64,000 bases of DNA, from positions 6,696,001 through 6,760,000 of the forward strand of contig NZ_CP061725.1 in the NCBI RefSeq assembly GCF_014764405.1, read 5' to 3'. The notes under the pieces are model-generated. The model made no database searches and had not been told where the DNA came from. It worked only from the letters and a program-made list of their open reading frames with translations. Positions 25,594-34,562 of this stretch are shown piece after piece (the first letter of the stretch is position 1; the number at the start of each line of letters is the position of its first letter). Source of the DNA: Micromonospora craniellae (GTDB lineage Bacteria; Actinomycetota; Actinomycetes; Mycobacteriales; Micromonosporaceae). Both the position numbers and the translations under genes were made by a program.

Positions 25594-25918
25594 ATGACTG
25601 ACGAAGACGACGCGAAGGCCGCGCTGCTGCACTATCTCCAGGCGACGCGCGACGACCTCATCTGGTCATCGTCCACGTGACCTGGGACCTCGCGCGTCAT
25701 GCCGGTCACGCCGACATCCTGCGCGAGCAGCTCGACACGACGATCAGCCTGCGGCAGGAGAACACCTCCCCTGGGACAGCGAGGCGCCCGGTGGCCTGCG
25801 GTTGCTCAACCCCGGTTCGCCGACCGACCGGCGGCGTCAGCCGTACGCGACGTACCTCACCGCCGAGGTGACCGACGGTCGGCTCGACGCCGTGACGCTG
25901 CACGAGGTGCCGCGCTGA
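25594..25918 (+). pseudogene. DinB-like (DUF664) remnant fused to a metallophosphoesterase C-terminus
   Basis: ATG 25594 gives MTDEDDAKAALLHYLQATRD and stops after DDLIW. A later frame has HVTWDLARHAGHADILREQL, the C-terminal helix of DUF664/DinB proteins, whose middle is missing. Directly after it another frame reads GLRLLNPGSPTDRRRQPYAT and ends VTLHEVPR at 25918. That is the C-terminal strand region of a YfcE/MJ0936-type phosphodiesterase. Two genes were thus reduced and joined by deletions. Confidence 0.65.
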
Positions 25919-25959
25919 CACGGGGTGGACCGGCGCGCGGATCGGCATAGTCTGGGCCC

Positions 25960-26244
25960 ATGCCGAAAGCGATCTGGAACGACCTGGTCATCGCCGATAG
26001 CACGGACACCGTCGTGGTCGAGGGTAACCACTACTTCCCCCGTACGGCGCTCCGCGACGACCTGCTGCGCGAGTCCGACACGCACACGCACTGCCCGTGG
26101 AAGGGCACCGCGTCGTACTACACCCTGGAGCACGACGGGAAGAGCAGTGTGGACGCGGTCTGGTTCTATCCGGAGCCGTTGCCGGAGGCGGAGATGGTCC
26201 GGGACCGGGTCGCGTTCTGGAAGGACGTCACGGTCGTCGGGTGA
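25960..26244 (+). CDS. DUF427 family protein
   Basis: A 94-residue protein with the DUF427 pattern: MPKAIWNDLVIADSTDTVVV, EGNHYFPRTALRDDLL, HTHCPWKGTASYYTL and AVWFYPEPLPEAE. DUF427 domains form a small beta-tent-like fold with a conserved CPWKG segment. The biochemical role is not established. It is a single gene without coupling to its neighbours. Confidence 0.9.
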   Translation: MPKAIWNDLVIADSTDTVVVEGNHYFPRTALRDDLLRESDTHTHCPWKGTASYYTLEHDGKSSVDAVWFYPEPLPEAEMVRDRVAFWKDVTVVG

Positions 26245-26321
26245 CGACCACTGCGGTCGCCCAGAGCACCACGGCCGCGCCGAGCGAGGTGACGGCCGCC
26301 GCGAGTTCCGGCATTCGAGTT

Positions 26322-26400
26322 CGATTCACTTTATACCGGTTGATACACCTCCGTGAAGTTTTAGGTTTTTCGCCCGGCTTGTCCGTATTGGAGTTCTATC
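26322..26400 (+). promoter_or_regulatory. AT-rich leader/promoter of the SipW operon
   Basis: A strikingly AT-rich stretch for this genome (for example CACTTTATACC and AAGTTTTAGGTTTTTCG) occupies the gap before the SipW-substrate gene. It probably contains the operon promoter and could attract Lsr2. No clear -35/-10 pair is assigned. Confidence 0.4.
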
Positions 26401-26448
26401 GTGTCCCTGCGTGACAGCACGCCAACGGGGATGCACGAGGAGGACAAG

Positions 26449-27084
26449 GTGAATGGACCGACAGGGATGACGACGGGCGAGTCGAGCAGTCGGGGAAACC
26501 GTCGCAAGCTCAAGGCGATCCTGGCCGGAGGGATCACGCTCGGCCTCGGCGCGACGATCACCCTCGCGGCCTGGAACGACTCCGAGTACGCCTCGGGCAC
26601 GTTCACAGCCGGTAGCTTTAGCATGGAGGGCAGCACGGACGGCACGACCTACGCCGAGCATCCGACGTCCGGCACGGCGGCGTCGTTGGCCTTCAGCACC
26701 GGCTTCGACAACATGAGCCCGGACGACGTGGTCGCGGCCCCGTTCGCCGTTCGCCTGACTGCGGCGACGACGTACGACGCGACCGTCACGGTGGCATCGG
26801 CCACCCCCGCGCCGCCCGCCTTCGCCGGCCTCACCTACGGCATCGCGACCGTGCCGACGTTCGGCGACTGCGCTCCGACGCCCACGACTCCGACCTGGAT
26901 CGTGGCCGAGGGCACCGCGCTCGACTCGGTGGCCGGCGCGGTGTCGTTCAACCTGACCCAGGGCACTCCGCCCACGACACCCGGCGCTCCGGTGTTCCTG
27001 TGCTTCGTCGTCACGGCGGACGCCGGTCTGGTGCAGGGCACGTCGGTCACGGAGACCTGGCAGCTCCTCGCCGAATCCGTGTAG
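26449..27084 (+). CDS. SipW-dependent-type secreted protein 1
   Basis: A 211-residue exported protein. GTG 26449 has an ideal Shine-Dalgarno AGGAGG five bases upstream; earlier in-frame starts exist. The signal region is KLKAILAGGITLGLGATITL ending LAAWNDSEYASGTFTAGSF. This is the actinobacterial form of the TasA/CalY-like SipW signal peptide, with cleavage expected before AW(N/T)D. The rest is a Thr/Ala-rich beta-sandwich with one likely disulfide (GDCAP, FLCFVV). In Bacillus such proteins form matrix or spore-associated fibres. First gene of a four-gene operon with the cognate signal peptidase. Confidence 0.85.
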   Translation: MNGPTGMTTGESSSRGNRRKLKAILAGGITLGLGATITLAAWNDSEYASGTFTAGSFSMEGSTDGTTYAEHPTSGTAASLAFSTGFDNMSPDDVVAAPFAVRLTAATTYDATVTVASATPAPPAFAGLTYGIATVPTFGDCAPTPTTPTWIVAEGTALDSVAGAVSFNLTQGTPPTTPGAPVFLCFVVTADAGLVQGTSVTETWQLLAESV

Positions 27085-27087
27085 GCG

Positions 27088-27726
27088 GTGGCCGTGGTCA
27101 ACCGTCGCACGCAGGCCGGGACACCACGGCTCCGCCGGACCCGTGCCGTACTCGCCGGCGCCCTGGTCATCGGCCTGGGCACGACGTCCACGCTCGCCGC
27201 GTGGACCGACGGCGAGTACGGCACCGGGTCGTTCGCGGCCAGTGTCTTCGGCACCGAGTCGCAGACCGCGTCCAGCAGCTGGGCCAGCCACACCCCAGCG
27301 GCGAACGCCGCCACGCTGGCGTTCAACGCGACGGCGATGTCCCCCTCGGTCTCGTTCTACGCCTACCTCGACATCCGCACCACCGCCACGACGAACGTCG
27401 GCGGCACGGTCGCACTCACCGGTTCGTCCAACAACGCCGGTGCCCTGCTGCCGGCGCTGGAGTACCGCGCGGTGCGGACCGCCACCACCAGCACCACCTG
27501 TGCCGCCGCCGCCTTCACCGGTACCCCGACGTGGATCGTCGGGCCCAGCTACCTGGGTGTCACCTCGGTCCCCGGATCGCCGGTGTCGTCGGCCATCACG
27601 GCGCCGGCCGGCGCGACACCACAGTTGCGGTTCTGCTTCGAGGCACGTGTGCAGTCCGGCGCCGGCAACGCGTACCAGGGCACCACCGGTGCGGTCACCT
27701 GGGAATTCACTGCCACGTCTACGTAA
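27088..27726 (+). CDS. SipW-dependent-type secreted protein 2
   Basis: A 212-residue paralogue of the preceding protein, starting three bases after its stop at GTG 27088 (GTG 27094 is also possible). The signal region is RAVLAGALVIGLGTTSTLAA, followed by WTDGEYGTGSFAASVFG, the same AAWxDxEYxxGxFxA motif. The mature part is Ser/Thr/Ala-rich with paired cysteines (STTCAAA, LRFCFEA), consistent with a small secreted beta-rich surface protein. Function inferred only from the operon. Confidence 0.85.
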   Translation: MAVVNRRTQAGTPRLRRTRAVLAGALVIGLGTTSTLAAWTDGEYGTGSFAASVFGTESQTASSSWASHTPAANAATLAFNATAMSPSVSFYAYLDIRTTATTNVGGTVALTGSSNNAGALLPALEYRAVRTATTSTTCAAAAFTGTPTWIVGPSYLGVTSVPGSPVSSAITAPAGATPQLRFCFEARVQSGAGNAYQGTTGAVTWEFTATST

Positions 27727-27738
27727 AGGACCGGTCGG

Positions 27739-28995
27739 ATGATGGGACGAGGGCGTCAGCGGCGCGGACTCCTCGCGCGGGTCGGTGACCTGGTGCTGAC
27801 CCTGCTCGCCGTCGGCGGGACGGTGTGCGTTGTCCTCGTCCCGCTGGCGTTCTTCTTCGACATCTCGCTCATCCTGTTCAAGACCGGGTCGATGAGCCCG
27901 ACCATCCCTGCCGGATCGCTGGCGGTGGTACGGGAGATTCCCGCGTCCGAGGTCGCCGTCGGAGACATCGTCACCGTCGACCGTACGCCGCTGGCACCGA
28001 TCACCCACCGGGTGGTCGACATCGCCGACGGCGGCGGGTCCACGCGGCTGCTCACCATGCGCGGGGACGCGAACGAGTCCAACGACGCCGCGCCGTACGC
28101 GGTGACCCACGTACGGCTGGTCGAGTGGTCGGTGCCCCGGCTCGGGTACGCGGTCCGCACCGTGTCGAACGTGTACGCGATGAGCGTGATCACGATCGGC
28201 ACCGCCGCGATCGTCACCTGGGCCTTCTGGCCGCGCAGCGAGCCGCAGCCGTCGGGGCGTCATCGGCGGCCGGGCCGGGCCGGACCGGACGGGTCGACGC
28301 CGGACCGGGAGACGGGCGCGCACCCGAGTTCGACCCTGCGATGCCTGCTGCTGGCCGTGTCGGTGCTGCCGGGCGTGACCGCTGCGGTGCTGGCGGCACC
28401 CGGCACGGCCCGCGCCGAACCGTCCGAGGACGTCATCCGGAGTCGGTTCCTCACTCTGGTCTCGATCGGCGACGAGGCACGGATGACCACCATGGCACCG
28501 GAGGAACCGGTGCCCTGGCAGGTGGGCGTCTCGGCACACGCGCAGCAGCCCGGCACGGTGACCATCTCGCTGTCGGCCTCCGGTCCGCTCGCCGCCAGGC
28601 CGGACGGACTCCAGGTGACGGCCGCCGTCTGCCCGCAGCGGTGGGTGCAGGGCGCCTGCCCCACCGGCCAGGAGCAGCAGGTCCTGGCGGACGGTCCGGC
28701 CACCAGGTTGACCACGACCCCGTTCACCGTCAGCTCGATGCGCGCCGACCAGCAACGGTGGGTCCTGGTCACCGCGAGTCTGCTCGCGGGTTCGACGGCC
28801 TCCGGGTCGGCGGACCTGGTCGTCACCGCGACCGGGTTCGGTGACCGGGCCTCGGCCGGCGGCACGGTCGGGCCGCTTCCGCGTACCGGGCCCGACCTGC
28901 GGACACCGTTGGCCGTCGGGGCCGGCGCGCTGCTCGCCGGCCTGCTGCTCGTGCTCGCCGTACGCAGGCGTCGGGTCCGGGTGAAGCAGCCGTGA
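27739..28995 (+). CDS. SipW-type signal peptidase I fused to an LPRTG-anchored ectodomain
   Basis: A 418-residue two-part protein. Residues 1-175 form an S26B (ER/SipW-type) signal peptidase: N-terminal membrane helix, nucleophile Ser51 in KTGSMSPTIPAGS, general base His in PITHRVVDI, GDAN, and a second helix MSVITIGTAAIVTWAFWP. After a Pro/Arg linker comes a signal-peptide-like helix ending in an AxA site (TARA), then an ectodomain of about 150 residues. LPRTG, a hydrophobic helix and an RRRRVRV tail follow, which is a sortase sorting signal. SipW peptidases are normally under 200 residues, so the fusion is unusual. It probably processes the three AAWxD proteins of this operon. Confidence 0.85.
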   Translation: MMGRGRQRRGLLARVGDLVLTLLAVGGTVCVVLVPLAFFFDISLILFKTGSMSPTIPAGSLAVVREIPASEVAVGDIVTVDRTPLAPITHRVVDIADGGGSTRLLTMRGDANESNDAAPYAVTHVRLVEWSVPRLGYAVRTVSNVYAMSVITIGTAAIVTWAFWPRSEPQPSGRHRRPGRAGPDGSTPDRETGAHPSSTLRCLLLAVSVLPGVTAAVLAAPGTARAEPSEDVIRSRFLTLVSIGDEARMTTMAPEEPVPWQVGVSAHAQQPGTVTISLSASGPLAARPDGLQVTAAVCPQRWVQGACPTGQEQQVLADGPATRLTTTPFTVSSMRADQQRWVLVTASLLAGSTASGSADLVVTATGFGDRASAGGTVGPLPRTGPDLRTPLAVGAGALLAGLLLVLAVRRRRVRVKQP

Positions 28996-29468
28996 GGCGT
29001 ACGTGGTTCCCGAATCGACCCGGCGCGACGCGGGCCGGGCGACGGTGGATCGCGGGGACGGCGGCCCTGGCGCTCACCTTCGCGGTCGCGGTGCTCGCAC
29101 CGCCGCAGTCCACGCTGGCCGCCTGGACCGACACCGAGTACGGCCGAGGGTCTCTCCAGGCCCGCACGGTCAGTCCACCGAGAAACCTGCAGTGCAGCGC
29201 GGGTGTGCTCACCCCGCCGACCTTCACCTGGACACTGCCGGCCAGCGGGCTCACCCGCAGCGGCTTCACGTGGTCGCTGTCCGGCGGCTTCACCGACGGC
29301 GGGACGCTCGGACCCGCCACCAGCGTCACGGTGCCCGGCGCGCTGCTGGGCATCGGCAGCGGCACCTTCCGGCTGGTCGCGAACGGACCCGGTGGCTGGA
29401 CGTCGACCCCGGTCACCGGCACGCTCGGCATGCTGACCGCGGTGCTCTACACCTGCAGCGTGCCGTAG
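28992..29468 (+). CDS. SipW-dependent-type secreted protein 3
   Basis: A 158-residue exported protein; GTG 28992 overlaps the peptidase stop (GTGA). The signal region is RRWIAGTAALALTFAVAVLA ending QSTLAAWTDTEYGRGSLQA, matching the motif of the first two substrates. The short mature part has one Cys near the start (NLQCSAG) and one near the end (LYTCSVP), suggesting an end-to-end disulfide. Last gene of the operon, followed by a hairpin. Confidence 0.82.
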   Translation: MRRTWFPNRPGATRAGRRWIAGTAALALTFAVAVLAPPQSTLAAWTDTEYGRGSLQARTVSPPRNLQCSAGVLTPPTFTWTLPASGLTRSGFTWSLSGGFTDGGTLGPATSVTVPGALLGIGSGTFRLVANGPGGWTSTPVTGTLGMLTAVLYTCSVP

Positions 29469-29477
29469 TACCGCGAC

Positions 29478-29498
29478 AGCCGTGCTCCTCGCACGGCT
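29478..29498. terminator. Bidirectional hairpin between convergent operons
   Basis: AGCCGTGC-TCCTC-GCACGGCT is a perfect 8-bp stem with a 5-nt loop, located between the stop of the last SipW-operon gene and the stop of the convergent ABC ATPase gene. Confidence 0.75.
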
Positions 29499-30286
29499 CA
29501 GGGCTGTTCGGGCTCGGCCGAGGCGCCGGTGATCATGGAGACGATCTCGTTACGGCTGGTCTGCTCGATGTTCCGGACGCCGACCTGACGCCCCCGGCGC
29601 AGTACGGCGACCCGGTCGGCGATGCGGAACACCTGGTCGAGGTTGTGGCTGACGACCAGTACGGCGGCGCCCCGGTCACGCAGCCTCATGATCAGCTGTT
29701 CCACCTTGGCGGTCTCGGCGACCCCCAGCGCAGCGGTCGGCTCGTCCATCAGCACCAGGCCGCTCGCCCAGTGTGTGGCGCGGCAGATCGCCACCGCCTG
29801 CCGCTGCCCGCCGGAGAGTTCCCGGATCGTCGCCTTCGCGCTGGGGATCCGGACGTCCAGGGCGTCGACCAGCTCCTGGGTCTCCCGTGCCATCCGGCGC
29901 CGGTCGAGCAGCCGCAGTGGGCCGCGGACCAGTTCCCGGCCGAGGAACATGTTCATGTAGACCGGCTGCGAGTCGGCCAGGGCCAGGTCCTGGTAGACCA
30001 CCTCGACGCCCTGCCGTCGGGCGTCGGTGGCGTCCCGGAACGTCACCGGGCGGCCGTGCATCCGGATCTCGCCCTCGGTCGGTTGGTACACCCCGGAGAT
30101 GATTTTCACCAGGGTGGACTTGCCGGCGCCGTTGTCGCCGACCAGAGCGATGATCTCCCCGGCGGCCAGTTCCAGGTCGAAGCGCTCGATCGCGACGACC
30201 CCGCCGAACTGCTTGCGGATCTCGCGCAGCTGCAACGGCGGGGCGCCCGTACCGGCCGCGGCGATGTTCTGGGTGTCCATGCTCAT
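29498..30286 (-). CDS. Sugar ABC transporter ATP-binding protein (single domain)
   Basis: A 262-residue ABC ATPase: Walker A GDNGAGKSTLVK, Q-loop VYQDLALAD, signature LSGGQRQAVAI, Walker B LVLMDEPTAALG, H-loop VVSHN. In the ribose/xylose family the ATPase is often a ~500-residue tandem (RbsA); here it is a single domain, as in FrcA, so it must dimerise. Its ATG overlaps the YhfX-like stop (ATGA). Last gene of the six-gene leftward operon; pairs with the permease at 31544 and the lipoprotein at 34662. Confidence 0.93.
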   Translation of the reverse strand: MSMDTQNIAAAGTGAPPLQLREIRKQFGGVVAIERFDLELAAGEIIALVGDNGAGKSTLVKIISGVYQPTEGEIRMHGRPVTFRDATDARRQGVEVVYQDLALADSQPVYMNMFLGRELVRGPLRLLDRRRMARETQELVDALDVRIPSAKATIRELSGGQRQAVAICRATHWASGLVLMDEPTAALGVAETAKVEQLIMRLRDRGAAVLVVSHNLDQVFRIADRVAVLRRGRQVGVRNIEQTSRNEIVSMITGASAEPEQP

Positions 30287-31524
30287 GACGCCCTTTCTGT
30301 GCTGGCGGTCGCGGGGGTGTCGGTGCTGTCCAGCCGCAGCGGCGCCGAACCGTCGGCGGCGTAGACGCCGGATACGGCCGGGTCACCGGATCGGATGCCG
30401 GTCACCCCGGCGGTCAGTGCGCGGGTGACGAACGCCTGCGGACGGAATCCGAACAGGACTGTGTCGCCGGGCGCGACGGCCGGTGCGGCACTGACGTCGG
30501 CCATCGCGTAGTAGTCGATCGCCTCGGGTGCGGGCATCTCCACGTCGACCAGGTACGCGTCGTCGAGGCCGCCGCCCCGGGGGACGATCAGGGCACGGGT
30601 TCCGCCCAGGCCGAGCACGGGATCGACGTAGAGTCCGCCGCCGAAGACGTAGGCGCGACCGCTCCACAGGTGCGACACCTCGCTGACGTAGAGCACGGCA
30701 GGCTCCTCGACCAGGTCGGTGACCGCGTGCCAGGGCGTCGTACCGGTCAACCCGTGGCCGGGCTCGACCTGCGTGGCACCTGCCTCGGCGAGCATGGCGA
30801 GCATCGCGGCGGAGGTCGTACCCGGTGCGTTGAGCTCGACGTGCGTGCGCCCGGCGGCGCGCAGCGCGGCGGCGGCGGAGCGCAGTGTGTCGAGGTTGGG
30901 GGTCGACACGACCCGGCCTGCGGCCGGGTCGAACAGCTGGGTCGGGAAGCTGGTGACACCGGCGAACCGGGCCCCGGGAAGGGCGTCCAGCCGCTCGGCG
31001 ACCGCGACGATCTGGTCGGCCGGGTATCCGCCCTCGTGGCCTCGGTAGAAGCGGTCGCCGGGCGCCTCGATCCGGGCGAGCAGCGGTTGCTCCCGGCCGG
31101 CCGCCGCACTCGCGGTCGCCGCCTCGGTGGCCTTGGTGTCGTCGAAGACGGTCCAGTACCTCGGGGTGAGCGCGGCGGCGGTGGACACCTCGTGCCGGGG
31201 GATCTGCACCAGGTGACCGAGGTGACCGATGCCGAGCCCGCCGAGGTGGTCGGCGACCGCGCACTGCAGGTCGACGCCGACCGCCTCGGTGATGCCGGCG
31301 TCGCGGATCGTGCGGCAGAAGTCCGGGTTGCGCCCGACCTGCTTGGTCATCGCGTAGGCGGAGAGGCCGAGGCGATCGGCCTCGCGCCGGATGGCGGCGG
31401 CGTTGGCCGCGACGGTGTCAAGGTCCAGCGCGTAGCAGTTGGCCGGCAGGTCACCGCTCTGGTGTAGGTGCGCGGCGGCGGCCAGGAGGCCCGGGTTGCG
31501 GCGTCGCAGCAGTTCCAGGAACAT
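30283..31524 (-). CDS. YhfX-like PLP-dependent enzyme (alanine racemase N-terminal fold)
   Basis: A 413-residue fold-type III PLP enzyme starting at ATG 31524 behind GGAAG. The PLP lysine is expected in LSAYAMTKQVGRNPDF. Other conserved parts are HLVQIPRHEV, ARIEAPGDRFYRGHEGGYPA and VEPGHGLTGTTPW. The best match I recall is E. coli YhfX, which lies with the phosphotriesterase homologue (php/YhfV) in the yhf operon; here too a php-like gene is in the same operon. It could be a racemase, epimerase or lyase acting on the imported compound; the reaction is unknown. Confidence 0.82.
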   Translation of the reverse strand: MFLELLRRRNPGLLAAAAHLHQSGDLPANCYALDLDTVAANAAAIRREADRLGLSAYAMTKQVGRNPDFCRTIRDAGITEAVGVDLQCAVADHLGGLGIGHLGHLVQIPRHEVSTAAALTPRYWTVFDDTKATEAATASAAAGREQPLLARIEAPGDRFYRGHEGGYPADQIVAVAERLDALPGARFAGVTSFPTQLFDPAAGRVVSTPNLDTLRSAAAALRAAGRTHVELNAPGTTSAAMLAMLAEAGATQVEPGHGLTGTTPWHAVTDLVEEPAVLYVSEVSHLWSGRAYVFGGGLYVDPVLGLGGTRALIVPRGGGLDDAYLVDVEMPAPEAIDYYAMADVSAAPAVAPGDTVLFGFRPQAFVTRALTAGVTGIRSGDPAVSGVYAADGSAPLRLDSTDTPATASTERAS

Positions 31525-31543
31525 GCGTGTGCTTCCTTCCGGG

Positions 31544-32524
31544 TCAGCTGCGCCGCTCGCGCAGCGAGAGGGAGACGGCCACCAGGATGATCGCGCCACG
31601 CGCCATCATCTGCTGGGACACCGAGAGCCCGGCCAGGATCAGGCCGTTGTTGAGCATGCCCATCAGCAGGCTGCCCAGCAGGGCGCCGACGATGGAGCCC
31701 TTGCCGCCGAACAGGCTGGTCCCGCCGACGATCACGGCGGCGATCACGGACATCAGATCGGCCTCGCCGAGGGTGTACCGGGCGCCCTGGAGGCGACCGG
31801 CGTACAGCAGACCGGCGATGGCGGCGCACATCGCGCTGCCCATCAGCACCATGATCTTGACGCGGATCACCTTGATGCCACTGACCTGGGCCGCCGCCGC
31901 GTTGTCGCCCACCGCGAGGGTGTGCGCCCCGTACCGGGTGTGCCGCAGCACGAGGTAGCCGACGCCGACGGCCGCAGCCGACCAGAGCACCAGGCCGGGG
32001 ATGCCGAAGATCTCGCCCTGGCCGAAGAGGCTGAGGAAGGCGTCGTTGCTGACCGGCACCGACTGCAGGCCGGTGACCTCGCGGGCCAGGCCGGCCACCG
32101 CTCCCATGGTGGCCAGGGTGACCAGGAAGGAGGGCAGCCGGACGATGGTGACGAACAACCCGTTGACCAGGCCCACGGCCGCGCCGGCGGCGAGCCCTGC
32201 GGCCACGCCGAGCAGCATGTTGTCGGTCTCCCGCAAGGTCACTGCGCCGACCAGTGCGGAGAGTGCGACGACCGAGCCGATGGACAGGTCGATCTCGCCG
32301 GCGGCCAGCACGAAGACCAGGCCGACCGCCATGACCGTGATCGGCGCGGTCTGGATGACGATGTTGATGAGGTTGTTGGTGGTCAGGAAGCCGTTGCTGC
32401 CCTGGGTGATGGCGAAGAACAGGAACACGACGGCGAAGCCGATGTAGACCACGTAGTCGCGCCAGTTGACCCTGCGCCAGGCCGGTTCGCTCCTGGCCTT
32501 CACCGCCGCATCGGTCTGGGTCAT
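31544..32524 (-). CDS. Ribose-type ABC transporter permease
   Basis: A 326-residue RbsC/FrcB-family permease with about 8-10 hydrophobic segments. The family signature is present: VLAAGEIDLSIGSVVALSAL, followed by VNGLFVTIVRLPSFLVTLA and AVIVGGTSLFGGKGSIVGAL. It homodimerises in the membrane and works with the ATPase (29498) and lipoprotein (34662). The ATG at 32524 overlaps the ROK kinase stop by four bases. Confidence 0.93.
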   Translation of the reverse strand: MTQTDAAVKARSEPAWRRVNWRDYVVYIGFAVVFLFFAITQGSNGFLTTNNLINIVIQTAPITVMAVGLVFVLAAGEIDLSIGSVVALSALVGAVTLRETDNMLLGVAAGLAAGAAVGLVNGLFVTIVRLPSFLVTLATMGAVAGLAREVTGLQSVPVSNDAFLSLFGQGEIFGIPGLVLWSAAAVGVGYLVLRHTRYGAHTLAVGDNAAAAQVSGIKVIRVKIMVLMGSAMCAAIAGLLYAGRLQGARYTLGEADLMSVIAAVIVGGTSLFGGKGSIVGALLGSLLMGMLNNGLILAGLSVSQQMMARGAIILVAVSLSLRERRS

Positions 32525-33543
32525 CGTCGTCCCTTCGCTGTTTCGAGAGAGGTGGTCCGGTCGGGCCGCGTCGCCGAGTCGGCGTGAGCCGGCGAGTCGG
32601 CGTGGGCGGACGGTCCGGGGTAGGCGCCGGCCGCCTGGCGGGCGATCGCGACGGCGCCGAGCAGACCGGCCCGGTCGCCGAGCTGGCTGGTCTTGATGAC
32701 GGGGGTGTGTGCGCTGAGCGCGGCGACCCAGCGCCGCACCGGCTCGACCAGCTCGGTCCGGGAGCCGATCCCGCCGCCGAGGACCACCGCTTCCGGATCG
32801 AGGACGGCGGTGACGGCGACGACGGCCAGGGCGATGAAGCGTGCCTCCTCGTCGATGGCGCTGCGGGCACCCGCGTCGCCGGCTGCGGCCCGGTCGAAGA
32901 CGTCGGGGACGCTGGCCTGCCGGCCGCTCGCCGCCCGGTACCGTGCGGCGAGGGCGGCGCCGGCGACCGCCTCCTCCAGGGCACCACGGACCTGGTTCGC
33001 CGGGTCGAAGGGGTCGGTGCCCAGCGGCAGGTAGGAGATCTCTCCCGCCGCGCCGCGAGCGCCGCGGACCAGCTCACCGTCGAGGACGATGCCCATGCCG
33101 ACGCCGGTGCCGATCGCGACGAAGACGAAGTCCCGATGGGTACGTCCGCTGCCCAGCCACCACTCGCCGACGGCCGCCACGTTGACGTCGTTGTCGAGCA
33201 GTACCGGATGTCCCAGCAGGCGGGTCAGTTCGGCCCGGACGTCGAGGGCACCGAGTTCGGAGACGTTCGGGGAGAGGTCGACGGCGCCGGTCTGCGGGTG
33301 CGGGGCGCCGGGTAGGCCGACGGCGCTGGCGTGGACCTGTGACCAGTCGATGCCGCCGCGTACGGCCAGGTCACGGAGCAGCGTGTCGATCTGCGCGGCG
33401 ACCGCCAGGCCGCCGCGCGGGTCGGTGGCGAGCACGTCCTCGGCCACGATGTGACCGGTGAGATCGGCGAGCGCGGCCCGGAGCTTGGTGCCGCCGAGGT
33501 CGACGCCGCCGACGTATCCGGTCGGGCGCGGGTGGGTGGCCAT
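32521..33543 (-). CDS. ROK-family sugar kinase
   Basis: A 340-residue ROK protein without HTH, so a kinase. The phosphate motif is VGGVDLGGTKLRAALADLTG; the substrate-binding part has LLDNDVNVAAVGEWWLG, FVAIGTGVGMGIVLDGELV and GAAGEISYLPLG. The CxCGxxGCxE zinc motif of many ROK kinases is absent. The C-terminal 35 residues are a low-complexity Ala/His/Ser/Asp tail. The ATG at 33543 shares a base with the php-like stop. It probably phosphorylates the imported sugar or its hydrolysed product. Confidence 0.88.
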   Translation of the reverse strand: MATHPRPTGYVGGVDLGGTKLRAALADLTGHIVAEDVLATDPRGGLAVAAQIDTLLRDLAVRGGIDWSQVHASAVGLPGAPHPQTGAVDLSPNVSELGALDVRAELTRLLGHPVLLDNDVNVAAVGEWWLGSGRTHRDFVFVAIGTGVGMGIVLDGELVRGARGAAGEISYLPLGTDPFDPANQVRGALEEAVAGAALAARYRAASGRQASVPDVFDRAAAGDAGARSAIDEEARFIALAVVAVTAVLDPEAVVLGGGIGSRTELVEPVRRWVAALSAHTPVIKTSQLGDRAGLLGAVAIARQAAGAYPGPSAHADSPAHADSATRPDRTTSLETAKGRR

Positions 33544-34535
33544 CAGCCGACCGTCAGGAGTCGGGCCGGGTTGGACACCAGCATCTGGTCGAGCGCCTCC
33601 GGCGGTACGCCGAGCCGGGCGAGACCCGGCACGATCTCCCGGCCGAGGTACGCGTACCCGTGGGTGCCGTGCGTGCGCGGGTTCAGGTACGCCTCGGCGC
33701 CGGTCAGGTCCATCGAGAGCAGGATCTGGCCGGCGTAGCCGTCCCGGACCAGTGCGGCGAGCATGTCCAGCCGCGCGCGGTCCGGCCGGTGGTACGCCCG
33801 CTTGTCGAACTCGCCCTCCGGCGGGTTCGCGGGCAGCGGGGCGAGCACGAAGTCCCAGAACTGCTTGCCGAGCGTGTCGAAGGCGATGGTGACGCCGGTC
33901 GCCAGTACCGCTCTCAGGTAGTCCGGGTCGGGGTTGATGTCCAGGTGGCCGATGACGATCCGGGAGAGGTCGGCCTTCTCCTCGCGGAGGATCTCGACCT
34001 GTTCCAGGGCCATCGTGCCGTGGGTGGTGTGCGTGTTGACCGCCAGTCCGGTGGCGACGTGGGCGCGGGCTGCTGCCCGTAGGCACTTCTCCTCGTGCGG
34101 GGTGATCTCGTTGAGTCCGGTGGCCTGTTCCCCGAAGATGCCGACCTTGACGCCGGTGTCGCCGACGCCGATCGTGGCGTCGGCGACGAAGCGCTCGCGC
34201 ATCTCGTCCACGCTGGCCTTGAGCGCCCACCCCGGCGAGTACGGCTCCAGATAGATCGCCGATCCGGCGACCACGTGCAGGCCGGTGCGTTGGGCCACCT
34301 CGCGGAGCAGGGTCACGTCGTGACCCACCACCTCGTACGGGGACAGGTCCACGATCGTGCCGAAGCCCAGCTCGGGCAGGCCCCGTACCGCGTTGACGGC
34401 GAGGTCCGCGCGATCGTCGCCGGATCCGCCGGACAGCCACGGCCCGGGTACCAGCGCGCCGAGGTGCTCGTGGCTGAGCACCCGGCCGAGTGCCTCGGGG
34501 GCCACCGGCCCGAGGACTGTCTGGACGTACCCCAT
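33543..34535 (-). CDS. Phosphotriesterase-family metal-dependent hydrolase (lactonase-like)
   Basis: A 330-residue amidohydrolase-superfamily protein; ATG 34535 is preceded by AAGGAGAG. Binuclear metal ligands are visible: His22/His24 in LSHEHLG, the bridging Lys in GVKVGIFG (about residue 133), His in NTHTTHG, His in VIGHLDIN and Asp in LLSMDLTG. Family members include PTE, Php/YhfV and sugar or homoserine lactonases. In a sugar-import operon, hydrolysis of a sugar lactone or sugar phosphate is more plausible than an organophosphate. The substrate is not determinable. Confidence 0.88.
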   Translation of the reverse strand: MGYVQTVLGPVAPEALGRVLSHEHLGALVPGPWLSGGSGDDRADLAVNAVRGLPELGFGTIVDLSPYEVVGHDVTLLREVAQRTGLHVVAGSAIYLEPYSPGWALKASVDEMRERFVADATIGVGDTGVKVGIFGEQATGLNEITPHEEKCLRAAARAHVATGLAVNTHTTHGTMALEQVEILREEKADLSRIVIGHLDINPDPDYLRAVLATGVTIAFDTLGKQFWDFVLAPLPANPPEGEFDKRAYHRPDRARLDMLAALVRDGYAGQILLSMDLTGAEAYLNPRTHGTHGYAYLGREIVPGLARLGVPPEALDQMLVSNPARLLTVG

Positions 34536-34562
34536 CTGACTTCTCTCCTTGCCCATCGTCTG

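Noticed and set aside
26326..28755. 809-codon reverse ORF across the SipW operon
   Set aside because: Low-complexity Arg/Gly/Asp composition and full overlap with four well-supported forward genes.
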